Source: Sphingobacterium humi
GTDB lineage: Bacteria; Bacteroidota; Bacteroidia; Sphingobacteriales; Sphingobacteriaceae
Length of the DNA: 64,000 nucleotides
Assembly: GCF_009768885.1 (NCBI RefSeq)
Contig: NZ_WSQA01000016.1
Location: 1-64,000, forward strand
Direction of reading: 5' to 3'
The position numbers and the translations under genes are program-made. Of this stretch, positions 9,401 through 17,390 are shown one piece after another. A model generated the notes under the pieces. It had not been told where the DNA came from. It searched no databases and saw only the letters and a list, made by a program, of their open reading frames with translations. How positions within the stretch are numbered: position 1 is the stretch's first letter; every line of letters begins with the position of its first letter.

Positions 9401-9562
9401 AAATTAAAAGGACATGAAATTACATGCTTTATAAATGTAGACAACCTTGGGGATATCTGGATCGGTAATGATGAAAAATTGAACCTGCGGACACACCGCA
9501 GTGGTAGCATGTCTCTTCCTCCTACCTATAGTATTGGAACAAGAATTACACTTAATAAATAG
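6404..9562 (+). CDS. SusC/RagA-family TonB-dependent outer-membrane transporter
   Basis: An outer-membrane importer of about 1050 residues with signal peptide (ILIFFYFAIQAQQ), a carboxypeptidase-regulatory-like beta domain (about 25-105), a TonB plug with SusC signatures (RGVSTIRGNRSPLIILD, SVTILKDAAAASIWGARAGN) and a long beta-barrel. It pairs with the SusD lipoprotein 7 bp downstream to import an oligomeric nutrient driven by TonB. I prefer the start at 6404 (MGNLKQ), which overlaps the TlpA-like gene by 14 bp; an upstream in-frame ATG at 6392 would add four residues. No sugar-active enzyme lies next to this operon, so the ligand may be peptide or other rather than glycan. Confidence 0.93.
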   Translation: MGNLKQITLTGILIFFYFAIQAQQPVKIQIKDSQSGTRLSQANITFLATDEVYTSDKNGELTITLIGQQDSIRVSHASYHSKSILLKIDGRKHIDVFLDPLNNIIEEVQVFTGYQRIPKERATGSFDLITESQLSKQVKSNILERLVPITSAMLVDDQTRGGGLMIRGVSTIRGNRSPLIILDNFPYEGDINSINPEDIESVTILKDAAAASIWGARAGNGVIVIQSKKGRYESNLKIDLTSNLSVTPKPHLYMHKIGTLAFMEMEEELFDQGFYNANLQSNRTDPVSSYVDLLYMKKKGALTDDQFEIKKKELQGYSFEEQYRAHVLQTALEQRNTLSLQSGGQRYRSRMSFNFQDQKNALKELTDQWNIQSSQSFSPLKNLEINFDGQFSFNKVKSGYPASGELGNGILFPYTAFKDIRSNDIPFYPDYRGSYLEGLNGSGLLDWSYLPLQDVEHNNSEAKNRQNRLNFAAVYRSPMGLTTEVQYQYADIQNDNFLNYGIESYYTRNLVNGFAQRNGNELKFAVPKGDIYEFDNTRMKVQNLRGMLRYDKNILNHRINMLAGAEMRKTLSYRQLNRLYGVDGDILTSTRVDYINSYKDYVSQDTRFIPNRQSMQGTDNRYVSFFANGAYNFKDRYTLSASARQDASNIYGVNTRNKWSPFWSFGVGWQVDKEPFFHINWIDRLKLRLSQGTSGNTDPNASAVTTIQYTMTSPYTLGPIAIFNSYNNPDLRWERVRTQNVGLDFSILSNKITGTIEYYHKKADDLLGTAVVDYSAGIGGSMIKNVAEIKGKGIDVQLRTQNIQRNFRWSTSMNFSHNSDEVVDYYLTNTQGSSFVNGGVSGIKGRPVNSVFSYKWNGLSGTNGLPIGYLKGVESQDYRKITGKDTQVEDLQYHGSSRPTYFGGLINSFSYRGIQLEFALTYKLGYYFRTQALDYAERNIGLHESYDQRWKAPGDEMHTQIPAFNLDMFPFYRSVSAHVHRADHVRFQYINLAYAIAKDKLKGHEITCFINVDNLGDIWIGNDEKLNLRTHRSGSMSLPPTYSIGTRITLNK

Positions 9563-9569
9563 TTAAGCC

Positions 9570-10919
9570 ATGAAAAATTATAAATTTAACCTTACCTGGA
9601 TGATGGTAGCGCTCTTAATTTTATCTTCTTGTGAGGATTTTTTAGATGCAAAATCAGATAAATCTTTAGCGGTACCAACCACTGCAAAGGACTTTCAGGC
9701 CATTCTGGATAATTATCCTAAAACATTGATTGCCGAACCCACCGACGGTGATATTGCTGCCGATGGATACTACATAAGTGATGCTACTTATGATGCCTTG
9801 CCGCTGGAGGATTTGAAGCTTAAATATACGTGGGAGCGTCATCATGTCCCTTTTACCAATGACGGCGCATGGAAACAAACTGCAGTCACCATATACTATG
9901 CTAACGTCGTTATTGAAGGAATAGAAGGGAAAAAAAATCGAAACCCGGAGCTCGACAATATACTAGGTCAAGCATATTTCCTTCGCGCAAAGAGCTGGTT
10001 AAATTGTGCTTTTATATACAGCTTGGCTTATAATAGCAAAACCGCAAATACCGATCTGGGAATACATCTTAGAAAAAACAGTAATTTTAATGAAGTCACT
10101 GTAAGAAGCTCCGCAGCGGAAACCTATCAAGCAATACTAAATGATCTAGATAAAGCAATTCAGCTTTTGTATGAAAAGTCACCTTTTCCCACCAGGTCTT
10201 CACGTGCGGCAGCATATGGGCTGCGTGCGAGAACCTATTTAGCAATGGGAGATTATCCTGCAGCTCTTGACAACGCACAAAAGTCCTTAGCAATTTATAA
10301 TGTACTTCTTGATTACAACGCCTTGGATGCTCAGGCGAGATATCCCTTCGAAATATTCAATGCTGAAGTTATCATGGATACATGCATACCTGCCTCGACC
10401 ATTCTTTCTGACACAAGAGCACGCATAACACCTGAATTATATAACCTATTTGAAGAAAATGACCTTCGAAAGACCCTGCTTTTTTCTCCAGTAGGACAGG
10501 AAATCTCCTACCGTGGGAGCTACCGAGGAAATATGTCCCTATTTGGAGGGATTGCAACAAACGAACAATACCTGATTAGAGCAGAATGTTTAGCAAGATT
10601 GGGGAAATCCCAACAGGCTGCTCAAGTTATGGATGAGCTCCTTTCCACAAGATACCGAACCGGAGCCTATAAAAAAATACAGATAAACGATGGTAACTTA
10701 CTGCTTAACTTTATCCTCCAAGAGCGTAGAAAAGAGTTGATGTTTAGGGGCCTGCGCTGGGCTGATATTAAAAGGTATAACCTTGAAGGCGCAAATATCT
10801 CCTTGAGTAGAACGGTTCATGGAAAAACATACACCTTAGAACCGAACTCTCCAAAGTTCGCACTTCCTGTGCCCCAAGATGTAATCGATATTAGTGATGT
10901 GGTACAAAACCCGTATTAA
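9570..10919 (+). CDS. SusD/RagB-family surface lipoprotein
   Basis: A 449-residue lipoprotein with lipobox LILSSC (Cys21) followed by the acidic export-like tail EDFLD. The helical TPR-type core typical of SusD follows (GQAYFLRAKSWLNCAFIYS near 140; AAAYGLRARTYLAMGDYPAA near 212), and the C-terminal region has QERRKELMFRGLRWADIKRY, a SusD/RagB signature. It caps the barrel of the SusC protein encoded just upstream and binds ligand at the cell surface. Slightly shorter than many SusD proteins (about 500-650), as is common in the TlpA-associated type. Last gene of the operon; a bidirectional terminator follows at 10944. Confidence 0.92.
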   Translation: MKNYKFNLTWMMVALLILSSCEDFLDAKSDKSLAVPTTAKDFQAILDNYPKTLIAEPTDGDIAADGYYISDATYDALPLEDLKLKYTWERHHVPFTNDGAWKQTAVTIYYANVVIEGIEGKKNRNPELDNILGQAYFLRAKSWLNCAFIYSLAYNSKTANTDLGIHLRKNSNFNEVTVRSSAAETYQAILNDLDKAIQLLYEKSPFPTRSSRAAAYGLRARTYLAMGDYPAALDNAQKSLAIYNVLLDYNALDAQARYPFEIFNAEVIMDTCIPASTILSDTRARITPELYNLFEENDLRKTLLFSPVGQEISYRGSYRGNMSLFGGIATNEQYLIRAECLARLGKSQQAAQVMDELLSTRYRTGAYKKIQINDGNLLLNFILQERRKELMFRGLRWADIKRYNLEGANISLSRTVHGKTYTLEPNSPKFALPVPQDVIDISDVVQNPY

Positions 10920-10943
10920 AGACTTGTCGAAGATGATTAAAGA

Positions 10944-10965
10944 ATAGGGGCCAAACGGCCCCTAT
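10944..10965. terminator. Bidirectional hairpin terminator between convergent genes
   Basis: Perfect 9-bp GC-rich stem ATAGGGGCC/GGCCCCTAT with a 4-nt loop sits between the SusD stop (10919) and the minus-strand gene ending at 10993. On the minus strand it is followed by a T-rich run. It probably terminates both transcripts. Confidence 0.8.
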
Positions 10966-10992
10966 CCAAGATACATAATAACGGAGTTGCTA

Positions 10993-11355
10993 CTAGTACC
11001 CTTTTTGTGTGTTTGCATGATCTCGCAGATCGGCGGGTTCATCACCATACATACCAATTAGGTAATTTTCCAGCTTTGCCAAAGTGTTGACTGTATCAGG
11101 AACGATAAATTGACAAGGTAAATCCGTCTCCAAATTACAGGTGGCAGGCAAAGAACCTGGGTTCTGAACGTAATTGCTGCTGCTAAAGTTTGCTACATTT
11201 GGAAGGTCGGGTCCGATATATACCCAAGTGGTAGTCGCCAATTTTTCCTCTGCTTTAGGAACATTGATTCTAAAGGCGGAGAACATCATCACGGTAAGCA
11301 AACAAGCAACACCCAACAGAATTGCGCTGTTTTTAAATGTTTTACTAAAATTCAT
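10993..11355 (-). CDS. DUF6520-like small exported protein
   Basis: A 120-residue protein with an N-terminal signal segment (ILLGVACLLTVMMFSAFRI) and a mature part containing WVYIGPDLP near 45, two cysteines (CNLETDLPC) and a polar C-terminus. This layout, a short exported protein with a YxG/P segment and a paired Cys motif, matches DUF6520 proteins that are abundant in Sphingobacteriaceae. They often sit near TlpA/SusC/SusD genes and regulators. Function unknown. It is transcribed toward the SusD gene and away from the Crp-like regulator side. The assignment rests on pattern recognition only. Confidence 0.65.
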   Translation of the reverse strand: MNFSKTFKNSAILLGVACLLTVMMFSAFRINVPKAEEKLATTTWVYIGPDLPNVANFSSSNYVQNPGSLPATCNLETDLPCQFIVPDTVNTLAKLENYLIGMYGDEPADLRDHANTQKGY

Positions 11356-11659
11356 AATACTGGTCTTTTTTTATAAAAAGGTTGCCGCAAAACTTTTAGT
11401 TAAATAAATTATGAGGGTCATTTGGCAGACCAATAAGCCCGGCAATAGGGAATATCTGATAAACCTTAAGCCGTGGTTGGTTAGCGAAAAAATATTGGTA
11501 TAGGTAAAGGTCGGAACCTTCATTGAGGAATATTGCTCTATTAGGTTAAGCCATTTTATGGAAAATTCATTCCTAAATTTAAAGTTTATGGATGGAGGGC
11601 GGTATTTAATTAGATCGATAAAAAAAATCCTAAACGTTGGGTAGATGAATAAGGAGGTT
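11356..11659. other. Intergenic, leader of the DUF6520-like gene
   Basis: No coding signal. The first part should hold the minus-strand promoter for the gene ending at 10993. The last 80 bases are the 3' flank of the Crp/Fnr-like gene. No hairpin with a clear U-tract was seen. Confidence 0.4.
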
Positions 11660-12268
11660 TTATTTTTGGAATAAAAGTTTTCTTTTTTGCTGTTGAATGC
11701 ATGAACGTGAGATGCCTAGGAGATTGGCTTGCTCCACTTGAGTCGTACATCTATCGATATCCGGTAGCAGCTTGATAAAGAGTTTATATCGCTTGGAAGG
11801 ATAGAGGCTCCAGCAGATATATCTTAAATGATGTAAAAACCGGACCTGCTGATGAACGAGCCTTGAAATTAAAGCACAAATGGCAGGGTCTTCTGGATGA
11901 CAAGCTAATAAGGAGGAATAGGGAATAGCGATAATTGCCCCTGATCTAAGAGCAATCAGTTCACCAGAAATTTGGTTTTCGCTATAAAGATGGATCGTTG
12001 AAGAAAGAGCCATCCCTGAATAAGCCAAATTGATGATTTTTCGTTTTCCAAAAGGCGCATAAGAGATATGGGCCAAAAGACCACGACAAACAAAATAAAA
12101 ATAATGTTTCTTGTCAGCGGTTTCTGATAAAATTTGATTCCGCTGGGTCCTAATAATTTTGCATTGCGATAGGATCCAAGAAATATTATCGCTGGTTAGC
12201 AAATATGATATATTCCAATGCTCAATGAAGAACTTGAAATCCTTATTACTTGGATATACCTTGTCCAT
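11660..12268 (-). CDS. Crp/Fnr-family-like transcription regulator
   Basis: A 202-residue protein with the layout of Crp/Fnr regulators: a beta-roll cyclic-nucleotide-binding-like domain over about residues 25-125 (RGLLAHISYAPFGKRKIINLAYSG), a long dimerisation helix (LVHQQVRFLHHLRYICWSLYP) and a short C-terminal helix-turn-helix (QVEQANLLGISRSCIQQQKRKL). The key Arg and Glu for cAMP binding are not recognisable, which is usual for Bacteroidota paralogues. Oriented the same way as the DUF6520-like gene, 305 bp upstream of it, so it may control that gene or the nearby SusC/SusD operon (inference). Confidence 0.75.
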   Translation of the reverse strand: MDKVYPSNKDFKFFIEHWNISYLLTSDNISWILSQCKIIRTQRNQILSETADKKHYFYFVCRGLLAHISYAPFGKRKIINLAYSGMALSSTIHLYSENQISGELIALRSGAIIAIPYSSLLACHPEDPAICALISRLVHQQVRFLHHLRYICWSLYPSKRYKLFIKLLPDIDRCTTQVEQANLLGISRSCIQQQKRKLLFQK

Positions 12269-12544
12269 AATTACAGCGACTTTCGACCTTCGAATATCAC
12301 ATTAATAAACTTTAAAATATTCCAAATCATTGTCAAACACCCTTTCCTCCAATTGAAACACATTTATGTGTCTAAAAAGTGAGCAAAATCCCTTTGGTAT
12401 AGACAATTGCACCTTTGCCTATCAGACATTTTGAATTCTTATTCTTAAGGGACAAATTTGATTCAATCGATTGGAAGTCTTCATGGCCAGAAGCCGTAAT
12501 CCCGATGCGAGATCGGAACTTTTATTCACTTTTCGATACGTATT
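12269..12544. promoter_or_regulatory. Divergent promoter region of the signalling cluster
   Basis: About 275 bp separate the Crp-like gene (leftward) from the small ORF at 12545 (rightward). A TTTTG near 12430 followed about 20 bp later by AAATTTG resembles a Bacteroidota -33/-7 promoter pair for the rightward genes. The placement is tentative. Confidence 0.3.
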
Positions 12545-12673
12545 ATGACTAGTACAGACATGGAATCAGTTGTAGGAATTCTATCGAATTTGCCATTATC
12601 TGGTGAAGAACGATTGAAATTTATCCAAGATCAACCCGATGATCGGAAATGCAATATTGTATTTCCTTTTTAG
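12545..12673 (+). CDS. 42-residue putative peptide precursor, tail CNIVFPF
   Basis: A short open frame starts at ATG 12545 (alternative in-frame ATG 12560) and ends with TAG at 12671-12673. The product has an amphipathic charged middle (LSGEERLKFIQDQ) and ends DDRKCNIVFPF, a single Cys followed by six mostly hydrophobic residues. A Cys-plus-hydrophobic tail is reminiscent of thiolactone autoinducer sequences. However, no AgrB-like protease is encoded nearby and the usual C-terminal recognition tail is missing. It overlaps the start of the acyltransferase-like gene by 35 bp in another frame. It could instead be the N-terminus of that protein, separated by a one-base frameshift at CCTTTTTAG. 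Not a recognised family. Confidence 0.4.
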   Translation: MTSTDMESVVGILSNLPLSGEERLKFIQDQPDDRKCNIVFPF

Positions 12674-13712
12674 AGATCTCACAGCGTATAGTGTCACATA
12701 CGCTGTGAAATTTTTAGAATTTTTCATGCCGCATAAGTTCAAGTCACGATCGAGCCATTTAAGTAGTAAAGTGGGAAGACCAAAATTATCGAGCTTAAAA
12801 GCTGATCCCGAAAACTGGAAATTATTTGCTTATATGTCAGCAAATTTCCAGCACATCCTAGGAACCTTTGACCTAGAAAAACAATATCAATTATTTACGG
12901 ACTACCAAGATTTTTCGGAGCACAGGGCGCAGACACCTGTGGCATGTATTGAAACAGTATTAAAAGATATACCTGCTTTGGACCAAAGCGACCCTAAAAT
13001 GTGGGTGTCCTTCCATTTGGGAATCTATCAATTCCTTCCCCTGCGCTTATTGCTTCGTGGAATATCCGTATGTTTAATTGTATCCAAAACTGTTTTGCAG
13101 GAGTATAAAGTATTCTATGAGAATCTCTTAGCAAAATTCCCCATTTCAGGGCCCTTATACCTGCAAGAGGCAGAAGATCCTAGTATATTTTTTAAATTAA
13201 AGAAGAATCTTCAGAAAGGTTATCACATTTTCGTTTTTGCTGATGGAGCTTTTGGAAGTATAGATGATCCAAAAAGTAAACTTCAGGAAGTTGACCTATT
13301 ACAAGGATCTATAAAGGTTCGTTGCGGATTTGTAAGAATTGCAATGATTTTTAACTTAAAGATCTTGAAAATTGTAGACCGATCTATTGACCCCAGTGGG
13401 CTTGAAGCCCCGAGCATAAGTGAAATTACGGGCAAGAAAAAAAAACATGGAAAAGATAATCACCAAAATATCATTCAGGATATCTATTCATCGTTTGAAG
13501 AGGATTTGTTAAAATGCCCACAAACATGGGAGACCTGGAGATACCTGCATCGGTACTACTATCCAAGCTCTTGCTTACAGTCCTGGAAAACGGATCATAG
13601 AATATTACCTATGAAAGATACGAATGAATATCTCTTGCTTGATAAATTTACCTACCGGTGGCATCGAATTGATGCTAAGCAATATAAAATTTTATCTTCT
13701 AGAATTTTTTAG
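12639..13712 (+). CDS. HtrB/LpxL-like acyltransferase-fold protein
   Basis: A protein of up to 357 residues with the outline of the lysophospholipid/lipid A acyltransferase superfamily: WVSFHLGIYQFLPLRLLLRG near 122, GYHIFVFADGAFG near 205, LLQGSIKVRCGFVRIA near 227 and the C-terminal WETWRYLHRYY. The expected catalytic H-x4-D/E appears as His126-x4-Gln131, so activity is uncertain. About 40 residues beyond the usual end (EYLLLDKFTYRWHRIDAKQY) look like a small extra beta-rich domain. Weakly hydrophobic N-terminus only. Start uncertain: 12639, or the internal Met at 12727. It lies upstream of a sensor kinase and LytTR regulator, suggesting it makes or modifies a signal (inference). Confidence 0.6.
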   Translation: MIGNAILYFLFRDLTAYSVTYAVKFLEFFMPHKFKSRSSHLSSKVGRPKLSSLKADPENWKLFAYMSANFQHILGTFDLEKQYQLFTDYQDFSEHRAQTPVACIETVLKDIPALDQSDPKMWVSFHLGIYQFLPLRLLLRGISVCLIVSKTVLQEYKVFYENLLAKFPISGPLYLQEAEDPSIFFKLKKNLQKGYHIFVFADGAFGSIDDPKSKLQEVDLLQGSIKVRCGFVRIAMIFNLKILKIVDRSIDPSGLEAPSISEITGKKKKHGKDNHQNIIQDIYSSFEEDLLKCPQTWETWRYLHRYYYPSSCLQSWKTDHRILPMKDTNEYLLLDKFTYRWHRIDAKQYKILSSRIF

Positions 13713-13793
13713 CTAAAAATATTGTTAGTAAATTAGGATACTACGGTTATTTTTTTTACCACTGCCGATTATTATAAACCTACGTAAAACACT

Positions 13794-14828
13794 ATGATTA
13801 AACAGCATATAGGGTTTTGGATAACTTATACCTTTTATTTCTATTTGATCAATTGGATGGGTAATCCAAATTTAAGTTTTGTTACGGTATTACTTTCTAT
13901 CCCCATTTTTGCATTAATTTTTTATTCGCTTTCTTATATTCTTGATAATTATTTTGCACGAAAGCTATATTTAATAGCGCTTTGCTGGATTCTGCTTATT
14001 TATAGCATTATCGCATTAATATTAATTGCAGTGAATCAAAACCATTTCGGCCTTAGCCTAGTCTATGGTAATTACCTGGTCAAAAATAAAGCTTTCAATC
14101 CAATTCTTTTCCTGCAAAGTTATCTCATATTAATTGGACACTTTACCTTTCTGGCAGTTCTAGGTTTTCAATACAGAACGCGTCTTAAAACCCTTGAAGA
14201 AAAGAATCTTGAAATGGAATTGCGTTTAGATGAGAAAAGACTTAGGCAAGAATATGAATATGCAAGTTTAGCCCAGCAGGTTTCTCCTCACATGCTCGTG
14301 AATGTATTTCAATCATGGGCATATCAGATAAGATCTACACAGCCCAATATGGCTGAACAGATAAACCAAATGTATTTATTAATGCGATATTTTATGGAAT
14401 CTAATAGCTCAGACACTCCAAGGACAATATTACTCGAGGATGAAATAAATATGGCTAAAAAATATCTTCAGATTGAAAGTAGCATTAGCTCTAAACCTTT
14501 ATTTATTTCCTGGAATATTACCGGAAAGTTAAATGGAATTGTGCTTCCTCCAACAACCTTGTTGACATTAATTATGAATGTTTTTAAACATGGTGATGCC
14601 TATAACCACGATAATCCTGTGACAATAATCATTGAATCTACCATGGATTTGGTTAAAATACAAGTGCAAAATCCTGTGAATAAAAGAAGCCCTAAATTTA
14701 CTAGTCATGGAGTAGGCTTAAATAATCTATCCAGAAGACTAGAAATGGTGTTTGGTGAAAAATTCGAGTGTGTGTGGGGCTTAAAGCCAGAGGGATTTTT
14801 TGTTGAAGTAGTAATTTATAAATACTGA
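13794..14828 (+). CDS. LytS/YehU-type sensor histidine kinase
   Basis: A 344-residue membrane kinase. Four hydrophobic segments fall within residues 5-126, followed by a short coiled coil (RTRLKTLEEKNLEMELRLDEKRLRQEYE) and the His_kinase (PF06580) domain with phospho-acceptor His166 in LAQQVSPHMLVNVFQSW. The ATP-binding part shows the N box MNVFKHGD and the G box GVGLNNLSRRLEMVFG. It should autophosphorylate and pass phosphate to the LytTR regulator encoded 19 bp downstream. There is no extracellular sensor domain beyond the membrane helices, as in kinases that sense small hydrophobic or peptide ligands. Confidence 0.93.
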   Translation: MIKQHIGFWITYTFYFYLINWMGNPNLSFVTVLLSIPIFALIFYSLSYILDNYFARKLYLIALCWILLIYSIIALILIAVNQNHFGLSLVYGNYLVKNKAFNPILFLQSYLILIGHFTFLAVLGFQYRTRLKTLEEKNLEMELRLDEKRLRQEYEYASLAQQVSPHMLVNVFQSWAYQIRSTQPNMAEQINQMYLLMRYFMESNSSDTPRTILLEDEINMAKKYLQIESSISSKPLFISWNITGKLNGIVLPPTTLLTLIMNVFKHGDAYNHDNPVTIIIESTMDLVKIQVQNPVNKRSPKFTSHGVGLNNLSRRLEMVFGEKFECVWGLKPEGFFVEVVIYKY

Positions 14829-14847
14829 AAATTAAACTAAGCATAAC

Positions 14848-15594
14848 ATGAAACAATGGACAGCAATAATAGTCGATGATCAACAAGCAAGTATAGATCA
14901 TTTAGTAGAATTGATGGATGGTGTAGAATATGTTACGATTGTGAAAACATTTACAAATCCAAAAAGAGCCCTTACATACATGCGAATCAATCCGATAGAT
15001 TTATTAATACTTGATGTACAATTAGGGGAAATGTCTGGATTCGAATTTTTGGAGTCGCTTCCTAAATTGAATTTTAAAACCATCTTATACACGGCTTACC
15101 CAGAATTTGAAGATCAAGGGTATCAGAAGAATGTCATTGATGTATTACTCAAGCCAGTTTCATCGATTCGATTAAAAGCGGGGCTATTACGGTTAGATAC
15201 CCAAATGAAAAATGAATTTCCAGAGTTAAATGATCAAGACTCCCTTCAACATTTCGCTTCATACTTTAATATTAAAGGACCATACCGATATAGAAGGACT
15301 AACGTTCGTTTTATTAATATTACCCATGTAGAGAAGGCAGGAAATAGCGTGTGTATCTTTCTAAACAATAGTAGAGATCCATTGGTGTCTAATAGTTCTT
15401 TTGAGTTTATTATGGACAGGCTACCTAGCCGATGGTTTATTAAATGTGGTAAAGGGAGGCTGTTTAATGTTTATTATTTCCATTCGTATAGTCATAACCA
15501 AATCCAGTTGAATAATGTTGAAAAACTAATCCCCGTCGGTGAGCTGGCAAAACATCCCGAACTCAAGACCTTTTTAAATAGCAATATTATATAG
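14848..15594 (+). CDS. LytTR-family response regulator
   Basis: A 248-residue regulator with an N-terminal receiver domain (residues 5-120: acidic VDDQ near 10, phospho-acceptor Asp56 in LLILDVQLG, Lys in LLKPVSS) and a C-terminal LytTR DNA-binding domain (about 145-245, with VRFINITHVEKAGNSVCIFL and RWFIKCGKGRLFNVYYF). It is the partner of the LytS-type kinase encoded directly upstream. LytTR regulators bind paired direct repeats in target promoters; I could not identify such repeats here. Confidence 0.94.
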   Translation: MKQWTAIIVDDQQASIDHLVELMDGVEYVTIVKTFTNPKRALTYMRINPIDLLILDVQLGEMSGFEFLESLPKLNFKTILYTAYPEFEDQGYQKNVIDVLLKPVSSIRLKAGLLRLDTQMKNEFPELNDQDSLQHFASYFNIKGPYRYRRTNVRFINITHVEKAGNSVCIFLNNSRDPLVSNSSFEFIMDRLPSRWFIKCGKGRLFNVYYFHSYSHNQIQLNNVEKLIPVGELAKHPELKTFLNSNII

Positions 15595-15675
15595 ATAGAA
15601 GATCCTTCGCTAAATAAGTGATTGTCATTTCTTACCATCTTCAATTTGGTATTGAAGACCATAAACCTATTGATT

Positions 15676-16842
15676 ATGAACCTCGAAAGATTCAGAACAT
15701 TTATCTGTTTAGAAGTTATTGTACAAGAATTTATCCATCATAAATTCCAACAAAACAACTATTTAAGCTGGATGAAAACTAGGGTACCCATCCTGGAAAA
15801 TTGCTTTTCTTTAATTAAAAAAGAACTTAAAAATAATTGTGCCGATGAAAATAGAAAAGGTAACTTAATTGAGGCGTACATGGCTTTCTGTCAAAGAGCA
15901 CCATTTCATTTGCAGGAAGTTAAAATGATGTGTCCTAAGTGTCCCGAGGATATTTTGACGTTAGAGAACGAATATATCCTCATCAGAGATCTCATTACGG
16001 ATAACCTCCAAGATATGGCTAAAAACTTTGCTATGTTCAAATCAGCATGTAAAAATTCTGTATTACAGGACGCCCTAATATCTCTTTTTGCCAACATTGC
16101 ACAAACTGTAAAATCAATTCCCCACCATGTTATAACTGCTCAAATATTGGATGGATGTCTTTACACTATGTCTATACCTCAAGTCAACTCAATGAAAAGA
16201 ATCCATAATTACGATTATTTTTTCTATGTTTTTAAATTAGCAGCAAAGTGGGATTGGAATAAGCAAGTCGGAACATTTTTGCCAATCGAAAGACTAGTGA
16301 TATATCTTAATTTCAACTCAGAAGGAATCGCAAATTATTTTATGGAAAAAATAAATAATGAGCTAGGTCAAATTAACAATCATACTAATCGACTAACAAA
16401 CCTGTTGAAATTCCGTAAATTACTCGATCAGCTTCCAGCCTATAGAAAGACTCCGTATGATAAGCATGGACTGTCTGTAAAGAAACAGCTATTGAACTGG
16501 ATTAATGCGGAGATTAAATTTCTTTATGAAGCTCCATCGGTTACAGTAGCAACTAAGCGGGAATTTTCTCCTTCTCCAATACCTTTATCCAATAAAGTGC
16601 TTTGTAAGTTATCAGGTGATCAGATAGCGATAGTATTGCGCGCAGCAGATGAAGTTAAAATAGTAGAATCTCGTTCCCTAAATATGGTGTATAAAACCAT
16701 GATCCCTTATATCGCTACCGAAAATCGCACTACGCTCTCACCATCTTCTGTTCGAGTAAAGTCCTATCATCCCGAACATAACGATAAGAAAATGGTGATA
16801 GAAAAACTGAACCAGATGATTGAAAAGATTAAAAATTATTAG
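15676..16842 (+). CDS. Orphan 388-residue protein, RteC-like C-terminal pattern
   Basis: I chose ATG 15676 (MNLERFRTF); an upstream in-frame start at 15622 gives an implausible leader lacking conservation signs. The protein is mostly helical and soluble with no signal peptide. The central part has two Cys near 98 (MMCPKCPED). The last 80 residues (CKLSGDQIAIVLRAADEVKI, then polar helices ending LNQMIEKIKNY) follow a pattern I associate with the C-termini of RteC-like regulators on Bacteroidota mobile elements. The identification is weak. It follows the LytTR gene by 81 bp on the same strand and may belong to its operon. Confidence 0.6.
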   Translation: MNLERFRTFICLEVIVQEFIHHKFQQNNYLSWMKTRVPILENCFSLIKKELKNNCADENRKGNLIEAYMAFCQRAPFHLQEVKMMCPKCPEDILTLENEYILIRDLITDNLQDMAKNFAMFKSACKNSVLQDALISLFANIAQTVKSIPHHVITAQILDGCLYTMSIPQVNSMKRIHNYDYFFYVFKLAAKWDWNKQVGTFLPIERLVIYLNFNSEGIANYFMEKINNELGQINNHTNRLTNLLKFRKLLDQLPAYRKTPYDKHGLSVKKQLLNWINAEIKFLYEAPSVTVATKREFSPSPIPLSNKVLCKLSGDQIAIVLRAADEVKIVESRSLNMVYKTMIPYIATENRTTLSPSSVRVKSYHPEHNDKKMVIEKLNQMIEKIKNY

Positions 16843-17390
16843 AACTTAATTTTAAAATTTTCAGGAAAAAGCTGTTTGAGATGGATGCTTTTAATCGTTA
16901 ATTCAAAATACACAACTTTTTGGTAATGATGAGCTCAGCAAAAATGACAATAATGGTGCACATTACCAGACAAATGAATCAATATGATTACCGCTCAACC
17001 ACCAGTAAATAGTGGGTACAAATTTATTGATGAACCAAGACTGGCCGATGTGATTATGGACAGGCTGTGAGCTTCCGTACAAAGAATTTCCCTAAAAAAA
17101 AATCATTAAGTTTGAATAATATAACTCTCGCCTAGTTGTGTGATGTCCGGTCTGGGGCGCAGGAAACTATTGGGAATATCTCAAAGCGAAACTGAAAAAA
17201 GAGAATAATGAGGTAATTGGTATTACTATCCTGTTGGAATTTTTAAACACCAGAAGGCAATAATAGTTTGGCAAATGCATGGGATTATAAGTGTATTTTT
17301 TATTGGGTAAACATTTCCTAGAATCAAGGCTAATCGTTTTATAGAGATGTTTACTTATTGTGCCGAGACAATAGATTGTGAAATTAAGAT
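16843..17390 (+). pseudogene. Decayed remnants: IS21 istB and Bro-N/DinD-like fragments
   Basis: No intact gene. At about 17014-17070 a frame reads YKFIDEPRLADVIMDRL then stop, which resembles a segment of IS21 IstB ATPases. At about 17162-17266 a frame reads NYWEYLKAKLKKENNEVIG, typical of the Bro-N/DinD-like antirepressor domain (YW-x2-LK-x2-LK-x2-N-E). It is cut off after 33 residues. Both are isolated fragments with no start, so the interval is debris from at least two elements, ending at the IS4 target duplication (17382-17390). Confidence 0.55.
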
